43,280 bases of DNA, taken from positions 1 to 43,280 of the forward strand of contig NZ_JANLOD010000054.1 in assembly GCF_025466085.1 (NCBI RefSeq), given 5' to 3'. Shown piece by piece: positions 1 to 8,838 of this stretch; the first letter of the stretch is position 1; every line of letters starts with the position of its first letter. The translations under genes and the position numbers were made by a program. Below the pieces are notes generated by a model, which saw only the letters and a program-made list of their open reading frames with translations, was not told where the DNA came from and made no database searches. This DNA comes from Pseudomonas sp. 14P_8.1_Bac3 (lineage in GTDB: Bacteria > Pseudomonadota > Gammaproteobacteria > Pseudomonadales > Pseudomonadaceae).

Positions 1-41
<41 letters not shown>

Positions 42-66
42 CTCCCACAGGATCCTGTGTGTGTCC

Positions 67-2457
67 TTAGTTCATCTCGCCCTCGACCCGGTCCCGCCCG
101 GCCTGCTTCGCCATATAAACCCCGGAATCCGCGCGCAGCAGCAGCGCATCCGCGCCCTCGCCCTCCCGCCAACTGGCGATCCCGAAACTCGCGGTGACGA
201 TACCGACGTCATCAATCGGCGAACTGCGCAGCCCTTGCCATAACTCCAGCGCCAACACATGAGCCTTGTCGCCGTCGATGTCCGGGCACAGCACCATGAA
301 CTCCTCGCCACCCAGGCGACAGAACACGTCGGTGCGCCGCAGCCGATGACCGATACGCTCGCATACCGCCTGCAACACCCGATCGCCCACGGCATGCCCG
401 TGCTGGTCGTTGATGCGCTTGAAGTGATCGATGTCGAGCATAATCACCGACAATTCGCCGCCGCCGCGCTCGACCCGGGCCATTTCGGTGGTCAGGCGCT
501 CTTGAAAGTACCGACGGTTATGGATCCCGGTCAGCGAGTCGGTAATTGACAGCGCCCGCAGCTCTTCTTCCACCCGTTTCAGGTCGGAGATGTCCGAGAC
601 ATACCCGTGCCAGAGCACGCCACCACCGGGCAGCTCTTCCGGTGTCGCTTCACCGCGCACCCAGCGCAGGCCGCGCACCGGAAGCTGCACGCGGTACTCC
701 TCGCGCCACGGGCTGAGCGTCTCCGCCGATGCGCGGATGGACGCGCGCACCCGAGTGGTGTCCTGGGGATGAATCCGGGTGAATATCGCTTCAGCGTTCA
801 GCAGCAACACATCCGGTTCCAGTTCGTAAATCTCGCGGATGCCATCACTGGCATAGATCACACTGAAGCGGCCATCGAATTCCATCTTGAACTGGTAGAT
901 CCCGCCCGGCACATGGGCACTGAGTTTCTTCAACAGTAGATCCCGCGCCGCCAGCGCCTCGTGCACCCGCTTGCGCTCGGTGACATCGATGCAGATCGCC
1001 AGGTGGCCGACCCACAAGCCCTGCTCGTCGAGCACCGGTGTTGCCAGCATGTTCACCGTCAGATGGCTGCCGTCGCCACGCACCAGCGTCCATTCCCGTG
1101 CCTCATGACCGCCCTCCTCGCCGCCCTCGACCAGCATCGCCTGGCAGGTCGGGATCGGCTTGCCGTAGCGCGCGCTCAACTCCGCCGAACGCGCCGCCAG
1201 TTCCCGGGGCAGGTGCAGGCTTTCGAGGGTCATGTGCCCCACCACCTCACTACTGGCATAGCCGAGCATCTGCTCCGCCCCGGCATTGAACGTACTGATG
1301 ACGCCACGCAGGTCGGTGGCGATGATCGCTACCTGGGTCGCGGCATTCAATACACCGCGCAACTGACCATGGGTGCCACGTAATTCCTGCTCGCGGGCGC
1401 GCAGCTCCTCGGTGCGCTGCTCGACCAGTTTCAAGGCACGCTGGCGCTGACTGACCAGCACATACAGCAGCGCGCTGAGCAACAGACTGAGCAAGCCGCC
1501 CAGCACCACCACGCTGGTCACCGAAGAATGGTTGGCTTGCAGGAAAGTCTCGCTGGGCTGGATGTCGACCTGATAGTCGTGGTCGGCGAGCCGCAGCAGC
1601 CGCGTCGTGGATAAATCACTGACCGCAGGTGCGTTGGGCGATTCGTAGAGCACTTCGTGCTGGTCATTGGTTGATAAGTCGAGGATGCGCACCGAGAGGT
1701 AATCAAGTCCCGCCTCCGGCAGGTCGTCGGCCAGCAGCTGCCGCATACTGATCACCGCCATCACATAACCGGTCGGCTTGCTGCCCGGATCGCTGCGCGG
1801 CACCACCGGCGCGACCAACAATACACCCCGTGCGTAGGCCGGCTCGATGCTGACCAGGTGCATCGGCTGCGACACTGCCATCTCACCGTGTTGATCGGCC
1901 CGCTCCAGGGTCGAACGGCGCAGCGGTTGCGCCAGCAAGTCATAACCCAGCGGCGAGCCAAGCCGGCTCTGCGTCTGGCTATAAAGCACCACCACATACT
2001 CATCCCGTTCGGCCGCCAGTTGCAGCTGGCCGTCAGCATTGAGTTCAAGAATGTTGAAATCGGTTAAACCTTGCGCGCGCACCTCGCGCTCAAACTCCGC
2101 GCGCTCGGCACCGCTGACCCGCCGGGCATACGAATAGGCCTGGGTTCGGTGCAGTAATGGTTGGGTGTAGCCGTTGAATTCTTCGCGGTCGACCGTATCG
2201 GAATTGATGAAGAACCGGCGCAGGCCGTCGAGGCGCTGCTGCTGATCCTCGAAACGTTCCTCGATACGGCTGTAGCGTTCGCTGGCCAGCAACTGGAAAC
2301 GTTGGCGCAGTTGCTGCTGGAACAGGTTCAGGGTCGACCAGGCCAGCAATCCCGTGAGAATTCCGCCTACTGCCACAACCAGCAGCGCGACCAGCCAGGC
2401 CGAGACGTCTTCACTGATGAAACCCAGGATCTTGGGGCGCACGGCGTGCAACGACAT
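67..2457 (-). CDS. membrane CHASE-PAS-PAS-GGDEF diguanylate cyclase
   Basis: Predicted inner-membrane sensor that makes the second messenger c-di-GMP from two GTP. The 796-residue product has a membrane segment near residues 18-42, a periplasmic CHASE-like domain to about 310, a second membrane segment near 315-337, a short coiled linker, two PAS domains (about 365-500 and 515-635) and a C-terminal GGDEF domain. The active-site loop reads GGEEF at about 716-720, an active-type variant. An RRTD motif five residues before it fits the RxxD inhibitory site, so product feedback is likely. There is no EAL domain. It is transcribed alone, separated from rlmL by an inverted REP pair. The ligand cannot be inferred. 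Domain assignment is strong; activity is inferred from the intact motifs. Confidence 0.9.
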   Translation of the reverse strand: MSLHAVRPKILGFISEDVSAWLVALLVVAVGGILTGLLAWSTLNLFQQQLRQRFQLLASERYSRIEERFEDQQQRLDGLRRFFINSDTVDREEFNGYTQPLLHRTQAYSYARRVSGAERAEFEREVRAQGLTDFNILELNADGQLQLAAERDEYVVVLYSQTQSRLGSPLGYDLLAQPLRRSTLERADQHGEMAVSQPMHLVSIEPAYARGVLLVAPVVPRSDPGSKPTGYVMAVISMRQLLADDLPEAGLDYLSVRILDLSTNDQHEVLYESPNAPAVSDLSTTRLLRLADHDYQVDIQPSETFLQANHSSVTSVVVLGGLLSLLLSALLYVLVSQRQRALKLVEQRTEELRAREQELRGTHGQLRGVLNAATQVAIIATDLRGVISTFNAGAEQMLGYASSEVVGHMTLESLHLPRELAARSAELSARYGKPIPTCQAMLVEGGEEGGHEAREWTLVRGDGSHLTVNMLATPVLDEQGLWVGHLAICIDVTERKRVHEALAARDLLLKKLSAHVPGGIYQFKMEFDGRFSVIYASDGIREIYELEPDVLLLNAEAIFTRIHPQDTTRVRASIRASAETLSPWREEYRVQLPVRGLRWVRGEATPEELPGGGVLWHGYVSDISDLKRVEEELRALSITDSLTGIHNRRYFQERLTTEMARVERGGGELSVIMLDIDHFKRINDQHGHAVGDRVLQAVCERIGHRLRRTDVFCRLGGEEFMVLCPDIDGDKAHVLALELWQGLRSSPIDDVGIVTASFGIASWREGEGADALLLRADSGVYMAKQAGRDRVEGEMN

Positions 2458-2550
2458 AGAGGCAACTCAAAACGCCAGGTGCAGGGAAAGCCCATTGGCC
2501 ATGCTTGAGTTATAGCTATTAGCCATCAATTTGACCAGCGCTGAATAACC

Positions 2551-2654
2551 CCTGTAGGAGCGAGCATGCTCGCGAAAAACGTATGGACAACGCGTTCATT
2601 CAGAAATGAATGCGCCATCGTTAACGACCATCGCGAGCAAGCTCGCTCCTACAG
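2551..2654. repeat. inverted REP pair (BIME-like) between rlmL and the GGDEF gene
   Basis: The left arm at 2551-2576 begins CCTGTAGGAGCGAGC. The right arm at 2630-2654 is its inverted counterpart, ending GCTCGCTCCTACAG. About 50 bases separate them. This is the typical paired Pseudomonas REP arrangement in a gap between genes. It may protect or terminate the rlmL mRNA. Confidence 0.85.
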
Positions 2655-2666
2655 TGGATCCGCGTG

Positions 2667-4937
2667 TCAGCGGGCGGTGATTTTCCAGGCCCGATGGATC
2701 TTGGCGTTGCGCGCAAAATCCGGATCAATGGTCTGGGCCGTGATCTCCTCGACCGCATAACGCTCGCTGAGATTCTCCTCAAGGGCGAACTTGCGGAAGT
2801 TGTTGGAGAAGTACAGCACGCCGCCTGGCGCCAGGCGGGCCATGGCCAGGTCGATCAATTGCACCTGGTCGCGTTGCACGTCGAAGATCCCTTCCATGCG
2901 CTTGGAGTTGGAGAACGTCGGCGGGTCGATGAAGATCAGGTCGTACTCGTCACGGCTGGCCTCGAGCCAGGCCATCACGTCGCCCTGCTCCAGGCGGTTC
3001 TTGTCAGAGAAACCGTTCAGCGACAGGTTGCGCCGCGCCCAGTCCAGATAGGTTTTCGACAGATCGACGCTGGTGGTGCTGCGCGCGCCGCCCTTGGCCG
3101 CGTGAACGCTGGCGGTGGCGGTGTAGCAATACAGGTTGAGGAAGCGTTTGCCCGCCGCCTCTTTCTGGATGCGCATGCGCATTGGCCGATGATCGAGGAA
3201 CAGCCCGGTATCGAGGTAGTCGGTGAGGTTGACCAGCAGCTTGACGCCGCCTTCGTTGACCTCGACGAACTTGCCTTGGGCGGCCTGACGCTCGTACTGC
3301 TTGGTGCCGCTTTGACGCTCGCGACGCTTGACCACCACGCGGCTCTTGTCGATGTTCAGGGCCTGCGGAATGGCCGCCAGGGCATCGAACATGCGTGCCG
3401 AGGCTTTTTCCGGGTCGATGGATTTTGGCGCGGCGTATTCCTGGACGTGCACCCAATCCTGATACAGGTCGATGGCCATGGAATATTCCGGCATGTCGGC
3501 GTCGTAGACGCGGTAGCAGTCGATGCCTTCGCGCTTGACCCACTTGCCCAGCGCCTTGAGATTCTTTTGCAGGCGGTTGGCAAACATCTGCCCGCCTTCG
3601 CTCAAGCGCGGCTGCTCGATCACCACCGGGGCCGGTTTGATCGGGTTGCCGTTCTTGTTGTACTTCTCGTACTTGCCCGGCGCCACATCGTTGTCGGCGA
3701 TTTCGACTTCAGCTTGCTCGCGCTCGACCTGGCGCTGCTCCGGAGTGCGGCGCTCGCCGGTGACGAACTGGTCCGGCGTGACCTTGATCAGCAGCAGCTT
3801 GCACGGCAATGCGCCGTTCCAGAACGAATACTGTTTGTGGCTGCGGATGCCCATGCGTTTGCCCAGGTCCGGGGCGCCGGTGAACACCGCGGCTTCCCAG
3901 TTCAGGCACGCCTGACGCAGACGCTCGCCAAGGTTCTGGTAGAGATAGAGCAGGCTCGCCTCGTCACCGAGACGCTCGCCGTACGGCGGGTTGCAGATCA
4001 CCAGGCCTTTCTGGTTCTGGTCCGGACGCGGCTCGAAGGTGCCGACTTCGCCCTGGTAGATCTTGATCCACTCGCTGAGGCCGGCCCGTTCAACGTTGTT
4101 GCGGCCCGGCTGGATCAGGCGCGGATCGGCTTCGTAACCACGGATCCACAGCGGTGGCTTGGCCAGACCGGCGGCGGCACGTTCTGTGGCTTCTTCGTGA
4201 AGCTTTTTCCACAGCGCCGGCACATGGCCGAGCCAGGCGGTGAAACCCCACTGCTCGCGACGCAGGTTCGGCGCCATGTCGGCGGCAATCATCGCCGCTT
4301 CGACGAGGAACGTACCCACACCGCACATCGGGTCGGCCAACGCGCCGCCGTCGGCCGCAATGCGTGGCCAGCCGGAACGGATCAGGATAGCCGCCGCGAG
4401 GTTTTCCTTCAGCGGCGCCGCACCTTGCTGCAGGCGATAGCCGCGCTGGTGCAGGCTATGGCCGGAAAGATCGAGGGAGAGGATCGCTTCGCCACGGTCC
4501 AGGCGCAGGTGAATGCGCAGGTCCGGGTTGAGCTTGTCGATGGACGGACGGTCACCTTGCGGCGTGCGCAGTTTGTCGACGATGGCGTCTTTGACTTTCA
4601 AGGCGCCGAAGTGGGTGTTGTCGATACCCGAGCCATGCCCGCTGAACTCGACGGCCAGGGTGCCATCGTTGAGCATGTGGTCTTGCCATTCGATATCGAG
4701 CACGCCGTGGTACAGGTCTTCGGCGTCCTTCATTGGAAAACGCTTGAGCACCAGTAATACCCGGTTCGCCAGACGCGACCACAGGCACAGGCGATAAGCG
4801 GTTTCCATGGTGGCCATGCCGCGCACGGCAGAGGTGTGCTCGCGAGCTTCTTCAAGGCCAAGCCCGATGGCTTCCTCGATCAGCAGGCCTTCAAGGCCTT
4901 TGGGGCAAGTGAGGAAGAGTTCGAAACGATCGGACAT
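2667..4937 (-). CDS. rlmL: bifunctional 23S rRNA methyltransferase RlmKL
   Basis: Cytoplasmic fusion enzyme that, in its family, methylates 23S rRNA at G2445 (m2G, RlmL half) and G2069 (m7G, RlmK half) using S-adenosylmethionine. The 756-residue product has an N-terminal THUMP RNA-binding domain (about 45-155). The first methylase domain carries DPMCGVGTF at 202-210 and the catalytic NPPYG at 316-320. The C-terminal Rossmann methylase carries DPPTF at 671-675. The ATG at 4937 is chosen because homology starts at MSDRFELF; a 12-residue upstream extension is possible but unsupported. It is divergent from rmf, which also concerns ribosomes. Confidence 0.95.
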   Translation of the reverse strand: MSDRFELFLTCPKGLEGLLIEEAIGLGLEEAREHTSAVRGMATMETAYRLCLWSRLANRVLLVLKRFPMKDAEDLYHGVLDIEWQDHMLNDGTLAVEFSGHGSGIDNTHFGALKVKDAIVDKLRTPQGDRPSIDKLNPDLRIHLRLDRGEAILSLDLSGHSLHQRGYRLQQGAAPLKENLAAAILIRSGWPRIAADGGALADPMCGVGTFLVEAAMIAADMAPNLRREQWGFTAWLGHVPALWKKLHEEATERAAAGLAKPPLWIRGYEADPRLIQPGRNNVERAGLSEWIKIYQGEVGTFEPRPDQNQKGLVICNPPYGERLGDEASLLYLYQNLGERLRQACLNWEAAVFTGAPDLGKRMGIRSHKQYSFWNGALPCKLLLIKVTPDQFVTGERRTPEQRQVEREQAEVEIADNDVAPGKYEKYNKNGNPIKPAPVVIEQPRLSEGGQMFANRLQKNLKALGKWVKREGIDCYRVYDADMPEYSMAIDLYQDWVHVQEYAAPKSIDPEKASARMFDALAAIPQALNIDKSRVVVKRRERQSGTKQYERQAAQGKFVEVNEGGVKLLVNLTDYLDTGLFLDHRPMRMRIQKEAAGKRFLNLYCYTATASVHAAKGGARSTTSVDLSKTYLDWARRNLSLNGFSDKNRLEQGDVMAWLEASRDEYDLIFIDPPTFSNSKRMEGIFDVQRDQVQLIDLAMARLAPGGVLYFSNNFRKFALEENLSERYAVEEITAQTIDPDFARNAKIHRAWKITAR

Positions 4938-5336
4938 GGTAGTTCCAGAGCCTTTGGCTGAGTGGACCGGCAACGCATTGCCGGCCCGGTTTTCAATCAG
5001 GCGCTTTTCTAAAAGAGCGCCCGCGTGGCACGAAGGTGTGCCGCCCCACCCGTGCTGCTCAGGTTAAAAGAGCTTAGATGCACGGACAGATAAAATAGTT
5101 GATGCAACAAAATGTCATAACTCGACCCTTCGTCGAATAATGCTCGGCGTAACACCAACCATTCTCACTAAAGGATCACGCCCGTCATCTTGCGGGGGGG
5201 CCGATCATACAGGGCTTTTACCCATAAATACGGAGTAAACATCGTGTTACTTATGGCCATAGCATCTTTATGGTTACGTCCTTATGACAAAACGATCATT
5301 CCCTCGATGTGACGCATTGGTTAGAACTCAACACAG
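4938..5336. other. divergent rlmL/rmf intergenic region, upstream part
   Basis: About 400 bases with no gene. It is more AT-rich than its surroundings from about 5080 to 5310 and must hold the rlmL promoter (-) and the rmf promoter (+). I could not fix a convincing -35/-10 pair by eye. A small TCGAC/GTCGA inverted repeat lies at 5122-5136. The structured rmf leader follows immediately. Confidence 0.5.
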
Positions 5337-5429
5337 GTTGACGCCACAACGGACGTCAACACCTTGGCTCGCCACGCCGGCAGCGAGCCTCCCAACGGCA
5401 GACATTTCTGCCAGACCTCGATTGAGGTC
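5337..5429 (+). ncRNA. rmf 5' leader: three tandem hairpins (rmf RNA motif candidate)
   Basis: Three perfect inverted repeats follow one another upstream of rmf. GTTGACG 5337-5343 pairs with CGTCAAC 5354-5360. GGCTCGC 5366-5372 pairs with GCGAGCC 5383-5389. GACCTC 5414-5419 pairs with GAGGTC 5424-5429. They end about 40 bases before the rmf start codon. A conserved structured RNA called the rmf motif is known in the 5' leaders of rmf genes of Pseudomonas, and the position fits. The hairpins are seen directly; assignment to that family is by position and needs a covariance-model search. Confidence 0.65.
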
Positions 5430-5468
5430 GACGCGATAATTACAGTCAACAAGTGAGGGCAATACCCT

Positions 5469-5684
5469 ATGAGAAGACTTAAGCGTGATCCGTTGGAAAG
5501 AGCATTTTTGCGCGGATATCAATATGGCGTTGGTGGTAAATCCCGTGAGCTTTGCCCATTTACTCTACCGTCGGTACGCCAGGCCTGGATTAACGGCTGG
5601 CGAGAAGGACGCGGCGACAACTGGGACGGTATGACCGGCACTGCGGGAATCCACAGACTCAACGAACTTCACGCCGTCGGCTGA
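5469..5684 (+). CDS. rmf: ribosome modulation factor RMF
   Basis: Small basic protein that binds 70S ribosomes in stationary phase and drives formation of inactive 100S dimers. The 71-residue product is typical in length and begins MRRLKRDPLERAFLRGYQYG, matching the family. It also has the conserved RQAWINGWREGRGDNWDG region. ATG at 5469 follows a GAGG ribosome-binding site about 11 bases upstream. It is monocistronic, with a structured leader in front and a strong intrinsic terminator behind. Control by growth phase is expected from the family. Confidence 0.97.
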   Translation: MRRLKRDPLERAFLRGYQYGVGGKSRELCPFTLPSVRQAWINGWREGRGDNWDGMTGTAGIHRLNELHAVG

Positions 5685-5769
5685 CACAGGGCACACATTC
5701 CGACACGACAACCTGATTACGTAACGACTTACCACGCACGCCCCATCCGGGCGGCGGGCTCCGGCCCAG

Positions 5770-5794
5770 GGGCTCCTTCGAGGAGCCCTTTTTT
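5770..5794 (+). terminator. intrinsic terminator of rmf
   Basis: GGGCTCC 5770-5776 pairs with GGAGCCC 5782-5788 around a five-base loop and is followed by six T (5789-5794). It lies 86 bases after the rmf stop codon. This is a textbook Rho-independent terminator on the plus strand. Confidence 0.92.
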
Positions 5795-5835
5795 ATGCCT
5801 GCAAACACCCGATTTCGACCCGCACACACCTCAAC

Positions 5836-5925
5836 TGTGGGAGCGGGCTTGCTCGCGAAATCGATGTTTCAGTCGACATACATGCCAAATGACACTCCGC
5901 TTTCGCGAGCAAGCCCGCTCCCACA
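5836..5925. repeat. inverted REP pair between rmf and pyrD
   Basis: The left arm at 5836-5860 is TGTGGGAGCGGGCTTGCTCG and onward. The right arm at 5901-5925 is its inverse and ends CCCGCTCCCACA. The pair sits between the rmf terminator and the pyrD stop codon, two convergent genes, and ends seven bases from pyrD. Confidence 0.87.
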
Positions 5926-5931
5926 AAGGGG

Positions 5932-6951
5932 TCAGCGCAGGGCGGCGATGGCGTCGACTGATTCGCGGATCAGCGCCGGGCCTTTGTAGATGAAGCCGGA
6001 GTAAATCTGCACCAGGCTTGCGCCCGCGGCGATTTTCTCGGCCGCGTGCCGGCCTTCGGTAATGCCGCCCGCGGCGATGATCGGCAGGCGACCGGCCAGT
6101 TCCGCCGCCAGCACCTTCACGGTGTGGGTGCTCTTCTCGCGAACCGGGGCGCCGGACAAACCGCCCGCCTCGTCCCCGAACTCCATGCCTTCGACACCGA
6201 CGCGACTCAAGGTGGTGTTGGTCGCGATCACCGCGTCCATCCCGGTTTCGATCAGCGCCTGGGCCACTTGCGCGGTTTCTTCGTCGGTCATGTCGGGTGC
6301 GATCTTGATCGCCAGCGGCACGTGTTTGCCATGACGCAACGCCAGTTCCGCGCGGCGCGTGGCCAGGTCAGCGAGCAACTGCTTGAGCGAATCGCCGAAT
6401 TGCAGGCTGCGCAGGCCCGGGGTGTTTGGCGAGCTGACGTTGACCGTGATGTAGCTGGCGTGGGCATAGACCTTGTCCAGGCAGATCAGGTAATCGTCGA
6501 CTGCACGCTCGACCGGCGTATCGAAGTTCTTGCCGATGTTGATGCCCAGCACGCCCTTGTACTTCGCCGCGGCGACGCGGGCCAGCAGGTGATCGACACC
6601 GAGGTTGTTGAAGCCCATGCGGTTGATGATCGCCTCGGCTTCCGGCAGGCGGAAAATTCGTGGTTTCGGATTACCCGGCTGCGGACGCGGGGTGATGGTG
6701 CCGATTTCGACGAAGCCAAAACCCAACTGGGCAAAGCCGTCGATGGCCGCGCCGTTCTTGTCCAGACCGGCCGCCAGCCCCACCGGGTTCGGGAAGTCCA
6801 GGCCCATGACGCTCACCGGCATTTTCGCCGGGGCCTTGCACAACAAGCCGTTGAGGCCCAAACGCCCGCCCGCGCCGATCAGGTCCAGGGACAGATCGTG
6901 GGAGGTTTCCGGGGAGAGTTTGAACAACAGCTGACGGGCCAGGGTGTACAT
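5932..6951 (-). CDS. pyrD: quinone-dependent dihydroorotate dehydrogenase (class 2)
   Basis: Oxidises dihydroorotate to orotate in pyrimidine synthesis, passing electrons through FMN to membrane quinone. The 339-residue product has the membrane-associated N-terminus of class 2 enzymes (MYTLARQLLFKLSPETSHDL), then a TIM barrel with NPVGLAAGLDKNG, INRMGFNN, VNVSSPNT (catalytic serine region) and IAAGGI followed by the FMN phosphate loop. Length matches the E. coli enzyme. It is the last core gene before the type III secretion cluster, and only 75 bases separate its start from the end of that cluster. Confidence 0.97.
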   Translation of the reverse strand: MYTLARQLLFKLSPETSHDLSLDLIGAGGRLGLNGLLCKAPAKMPVSVMGLDFPNPVGLAAGLDKNGAAIDGFAQLGFGFVEIGTITPRPQPGNPKPRIFRLPEAEAIINRMGFNNLGVDHLLARVAAAKYKGVLGINIGKNFDTPVERAVDDYLICLDKVYAHASYITVNVSSPNTPGLRSLQFGDSLKQLLADLATRRAELALRHGKHVPLAIKIAPDMTDEETAQVAQALIETGMDAVIATNTTLSRVGVEGMEFGDEAGGLSGAPVREKSTHTVKVLAAELAGRLPIIAAGGITEGRHAAEKIAAGASLVQIYSGFIYKGPALIRESVDAIAALR

Positions 6952-7026
6952 GGTCGGCTTTGACTCTGGGCGATGAAAAGTGGCGGCGATTATAGCCGTG
7001 GTTGGTGGAGACAGGCGACCTCGGGC

Positions 7027-8358
7027 TTATGGAAACTCGATCGCAGGTAACGTGAAGGAGTTGCCGGAAGGCCTGGCACTGCCGAAGACCAGCGGAAAAT
7101 AAATAATGAACGCCATCAGCGCCACGACGCCACTGAGGAAATGTCCCTGATCACCCTCATCGACCTCGGCACTATTGAGCAAAGCCGCGAACGCGGCGAT
7201 CGCCAATATGAATGTTTTCCCCGCACAGCCACGTAACGCGCCGATGTCGCCCACCGCACGAGTGACGTCCTCCAGGGTGGGCCGCTGAACGGTTGCGCGA
7301 ACCTCCCACGCAGGTTTCGGCTCGGGGAAGATCAGATCAGGCCCGATTGAAGGCAGAACACGCTTGAAGATCATGCCCACGTAGTCATCCACCACCATGC
7401 CAAAGGCATTCAACATCGCTGCGATCGCGCCCGCCCCAATCGGGCCAATTGCCGGTATTACCCCTTTCAGCTCTTCCAGTACAAACTGCAACAGGGCATA
7501 GAACGACGCCGTGACGACGGTATTTTTCACGTTGGCCGTTCCGGAGTTGTCCTGAAAAGGTATCAAGAGGTTGCCCAGGCCTCTGGAGAATGTGTACATC
7601 AATCCGCCGGTCATCGCGGGAAACAGGCGCTCCGAGGCCCCCGTCAGGTAGGCCGCAATGAAGGCCCCCATCGTGGCGCCCGCCATGCACACACGGCTGA
7701 TACGGGATGCCACCGTGCCGGTCCCTTTACGTTCATTTTGTAGAGCCCCGAATAGAAGCGCTCCCAAGTCAAGCAGGACCATCGCTGCCACGCCCCATGA
7801 GCGCGCCGCCTCCGTTGACTCTCCCTCACGTAATGCCTGCTCGACGTAATGCGCCACTACTTGGCGCGCGACGGTGGCGAGCGCAACGATCACGCCCGTT
7901 CGCCCAGCGACATGGAGCAGATTCAGCCCGGGGCCCTTGGCCGCCTCCAGCCACTCCTTGCAGGCCTGAAGCACGGTGTGCCTTCGGCTTTCACAGGTTT
8001 GCTCGGTGTCGGCAACATCCAGTTCGATGATGCGATCAAACACTTTGTCAGGGCCGGAAGGCAAAACTCCATTGTTAATGAAATCCTTGACCTGACCCAC
8101 CACGTTCTGGTCCGTAGCGCCGAGTTCACGCTCGCACTCGGCGATCTGGCGCGCTGCATCGCGGTCAGTTAACGCGAGGACGGCGGCCCTTCGCAATGGT
8201 GTGCCCATAGCGGGCAAATCGAAGCGCGAAGACTCGATAAGCGCCGAAGGATCAAAGAGGGTTAACGCATTGCGACGTTCTGGCCGACCCGTCGATGAGA
8301 CGGAATCGGTCGGTGATAGGATGCCGCCTGCTGCTGTTCCATTATTAATCGATATCAT
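7027..8358 (-). CDS. candidate type III effector: multi-pass hydrophobic protein of unknown function
   Basis: I do not recognise this 443-residue protein. The first 35 residues are polar and Ser/Thr/Gly rich (MISINNGTAAGG), as in many type III signals. A helical region follows to about 125. After that come several hydrophobic stretches, at roughly 145-168, 190-210, 225-262, 285-335, 385-402 and 408-432, suggesting insertion into a membrane. A charged, proline-rich segment (about 345-370) separates the last two. ATG at 8358 follows an AGGAGAG ribosome-binding site. It is the last gene of the prg-org string, 45 bases after the small orgC-position gene, so it is probably co-transcribed. Location and composition suggest a secreted effector or an accessory membrane protein; both are inference. 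Confidence 0.5.
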   Translation of the reverse strand: MISINNGTAAGGILSPTDSVSSTGRPERRNALTLFDPSALIESSRFDLPAMGTPLRRAAVLALTDRDAARQIAECERELGATDQNVVGQVKDFINNGVLPSGPDKVFDRIIELDVADTEQTCESRRHTVLQACKEWLEAAKGPGLNLLHVAGRTGVIVALATVARQVVAHYVEQALREGESTEAARSWGVAAMVLLDLGALLFGALQNERKGTGTVASRISRVCMAGATMGAFIAAYLTGASERLFPAMTGGLMYTFSRGLGNLLIPFQDNSGTANVKNTVVTASFYALLQFVLEELKGVIPAIGPIGAGAIAAMLNAFGMVVDDYVGMIFKRVLPSIGPDLIFPEPKPAWEVRATVQRPTLEDVTRAVGDIGALRGCAGKTFILAIAAFAALLNSAEVDEGDQGHFLSGVVALMAFIIYFPLVFGSARPSGNSFTLPAIEFP

Positions 8359-8403
8359 CCTTGCCTCTCTCCTGTCGGCTTACCGATGGTTATTGTGCTT
8401 GCC

Positions 8404-8835
8404 TCACCACTCACTCTTCTCCCACGCATCGTCCCCCATCGACTGCATCACCTCGCGGGTGTAGCTCATGACGAACGAACTCATGTTGAAAGCCCGGCCA
8501 TTGGCGCCGCTGATTTCCTTGAAAATCTGTGATTTTTCCAGCCCCTCGTCTTTCAACCGCAGCAACAGTTGATGCGTCACCGCAATCAAATCCCGCGCCG
8601 TCGGATACAGCGCGCTGACGCCGTCAGTTGCCCGCAACGACTGGAGATAGGCATAAATCGCCTTTTCACCCTGCCCCTCCATCGCCAGCAATTTTTGATA
8701 CAGCTCATCCAGTCCCGGGTCCGGGCGCTTGCCGTCATCAACCCCGGACGTGACGCCTAACACGCGCGACTCCAGGGACTCGACCTCAGGCGCAGGCTCA
8801 AACCTGTGGGGACTCATCAGCGTTTCAATCTTCAT
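8404..8835 (-). CDS. small T3SS-linked protein in the OrgC/MxiL position
   Basis: A 143-residue, mainly helical, acidic protein with a proline-rich N-terminus and no membrane segment or signal peptide. The C-terminal part, with FNMSSFVMSYTREVMQSM, is amphipathic. It lies three bases after orgB and has a good GGAGTGAG ribosome-binding site. In Salmonella and Shigella this slot holds orgC or mxiL, small secreted or accessory proteins. I see no sequence similarity strong enough to name it OrgC, so the call rests on position. A chaperone for the downstream candidate effector is an alternative. Confidence 0.6.
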   Translation of the reverse strand: MKIETLMSPHRFEPAPEVESLESRVLGVTSGVDDGKRPDPGLDELYQKLLAMEGQGEKAIYAYLQSLRATDGVSALYPTARDLIAVTHQLLLRLKDEGLEKSQIFKEISGANGRAFNMSSFVMSYTREVMQSMGDDAWEKSEW

Positions 8836-8838
8836 TGC

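Noticed and set aside
2664..4757. 697-codon open frame on the plus strand
   Set aside because: It lies entirely antisense to rlmL, has no recognisable domain and is a by-product of high-GC codon bias.
5328..5522. 64-codon minus-strand frame over the rmf leader and start
   Set aside because: Overlaps rmf and its hairpins, with no family resemblance.
5795..5989. 64-codon plus-strand frame after rmf
   Set aside because: Runs through the terminator tail and REP pair into the pyrD end; REP translation product only.
7027..8358. assignment to a named effector such as SopB, SipA or a Hop family
   Set aside because: No motif or length match that I can support; left unnamed.
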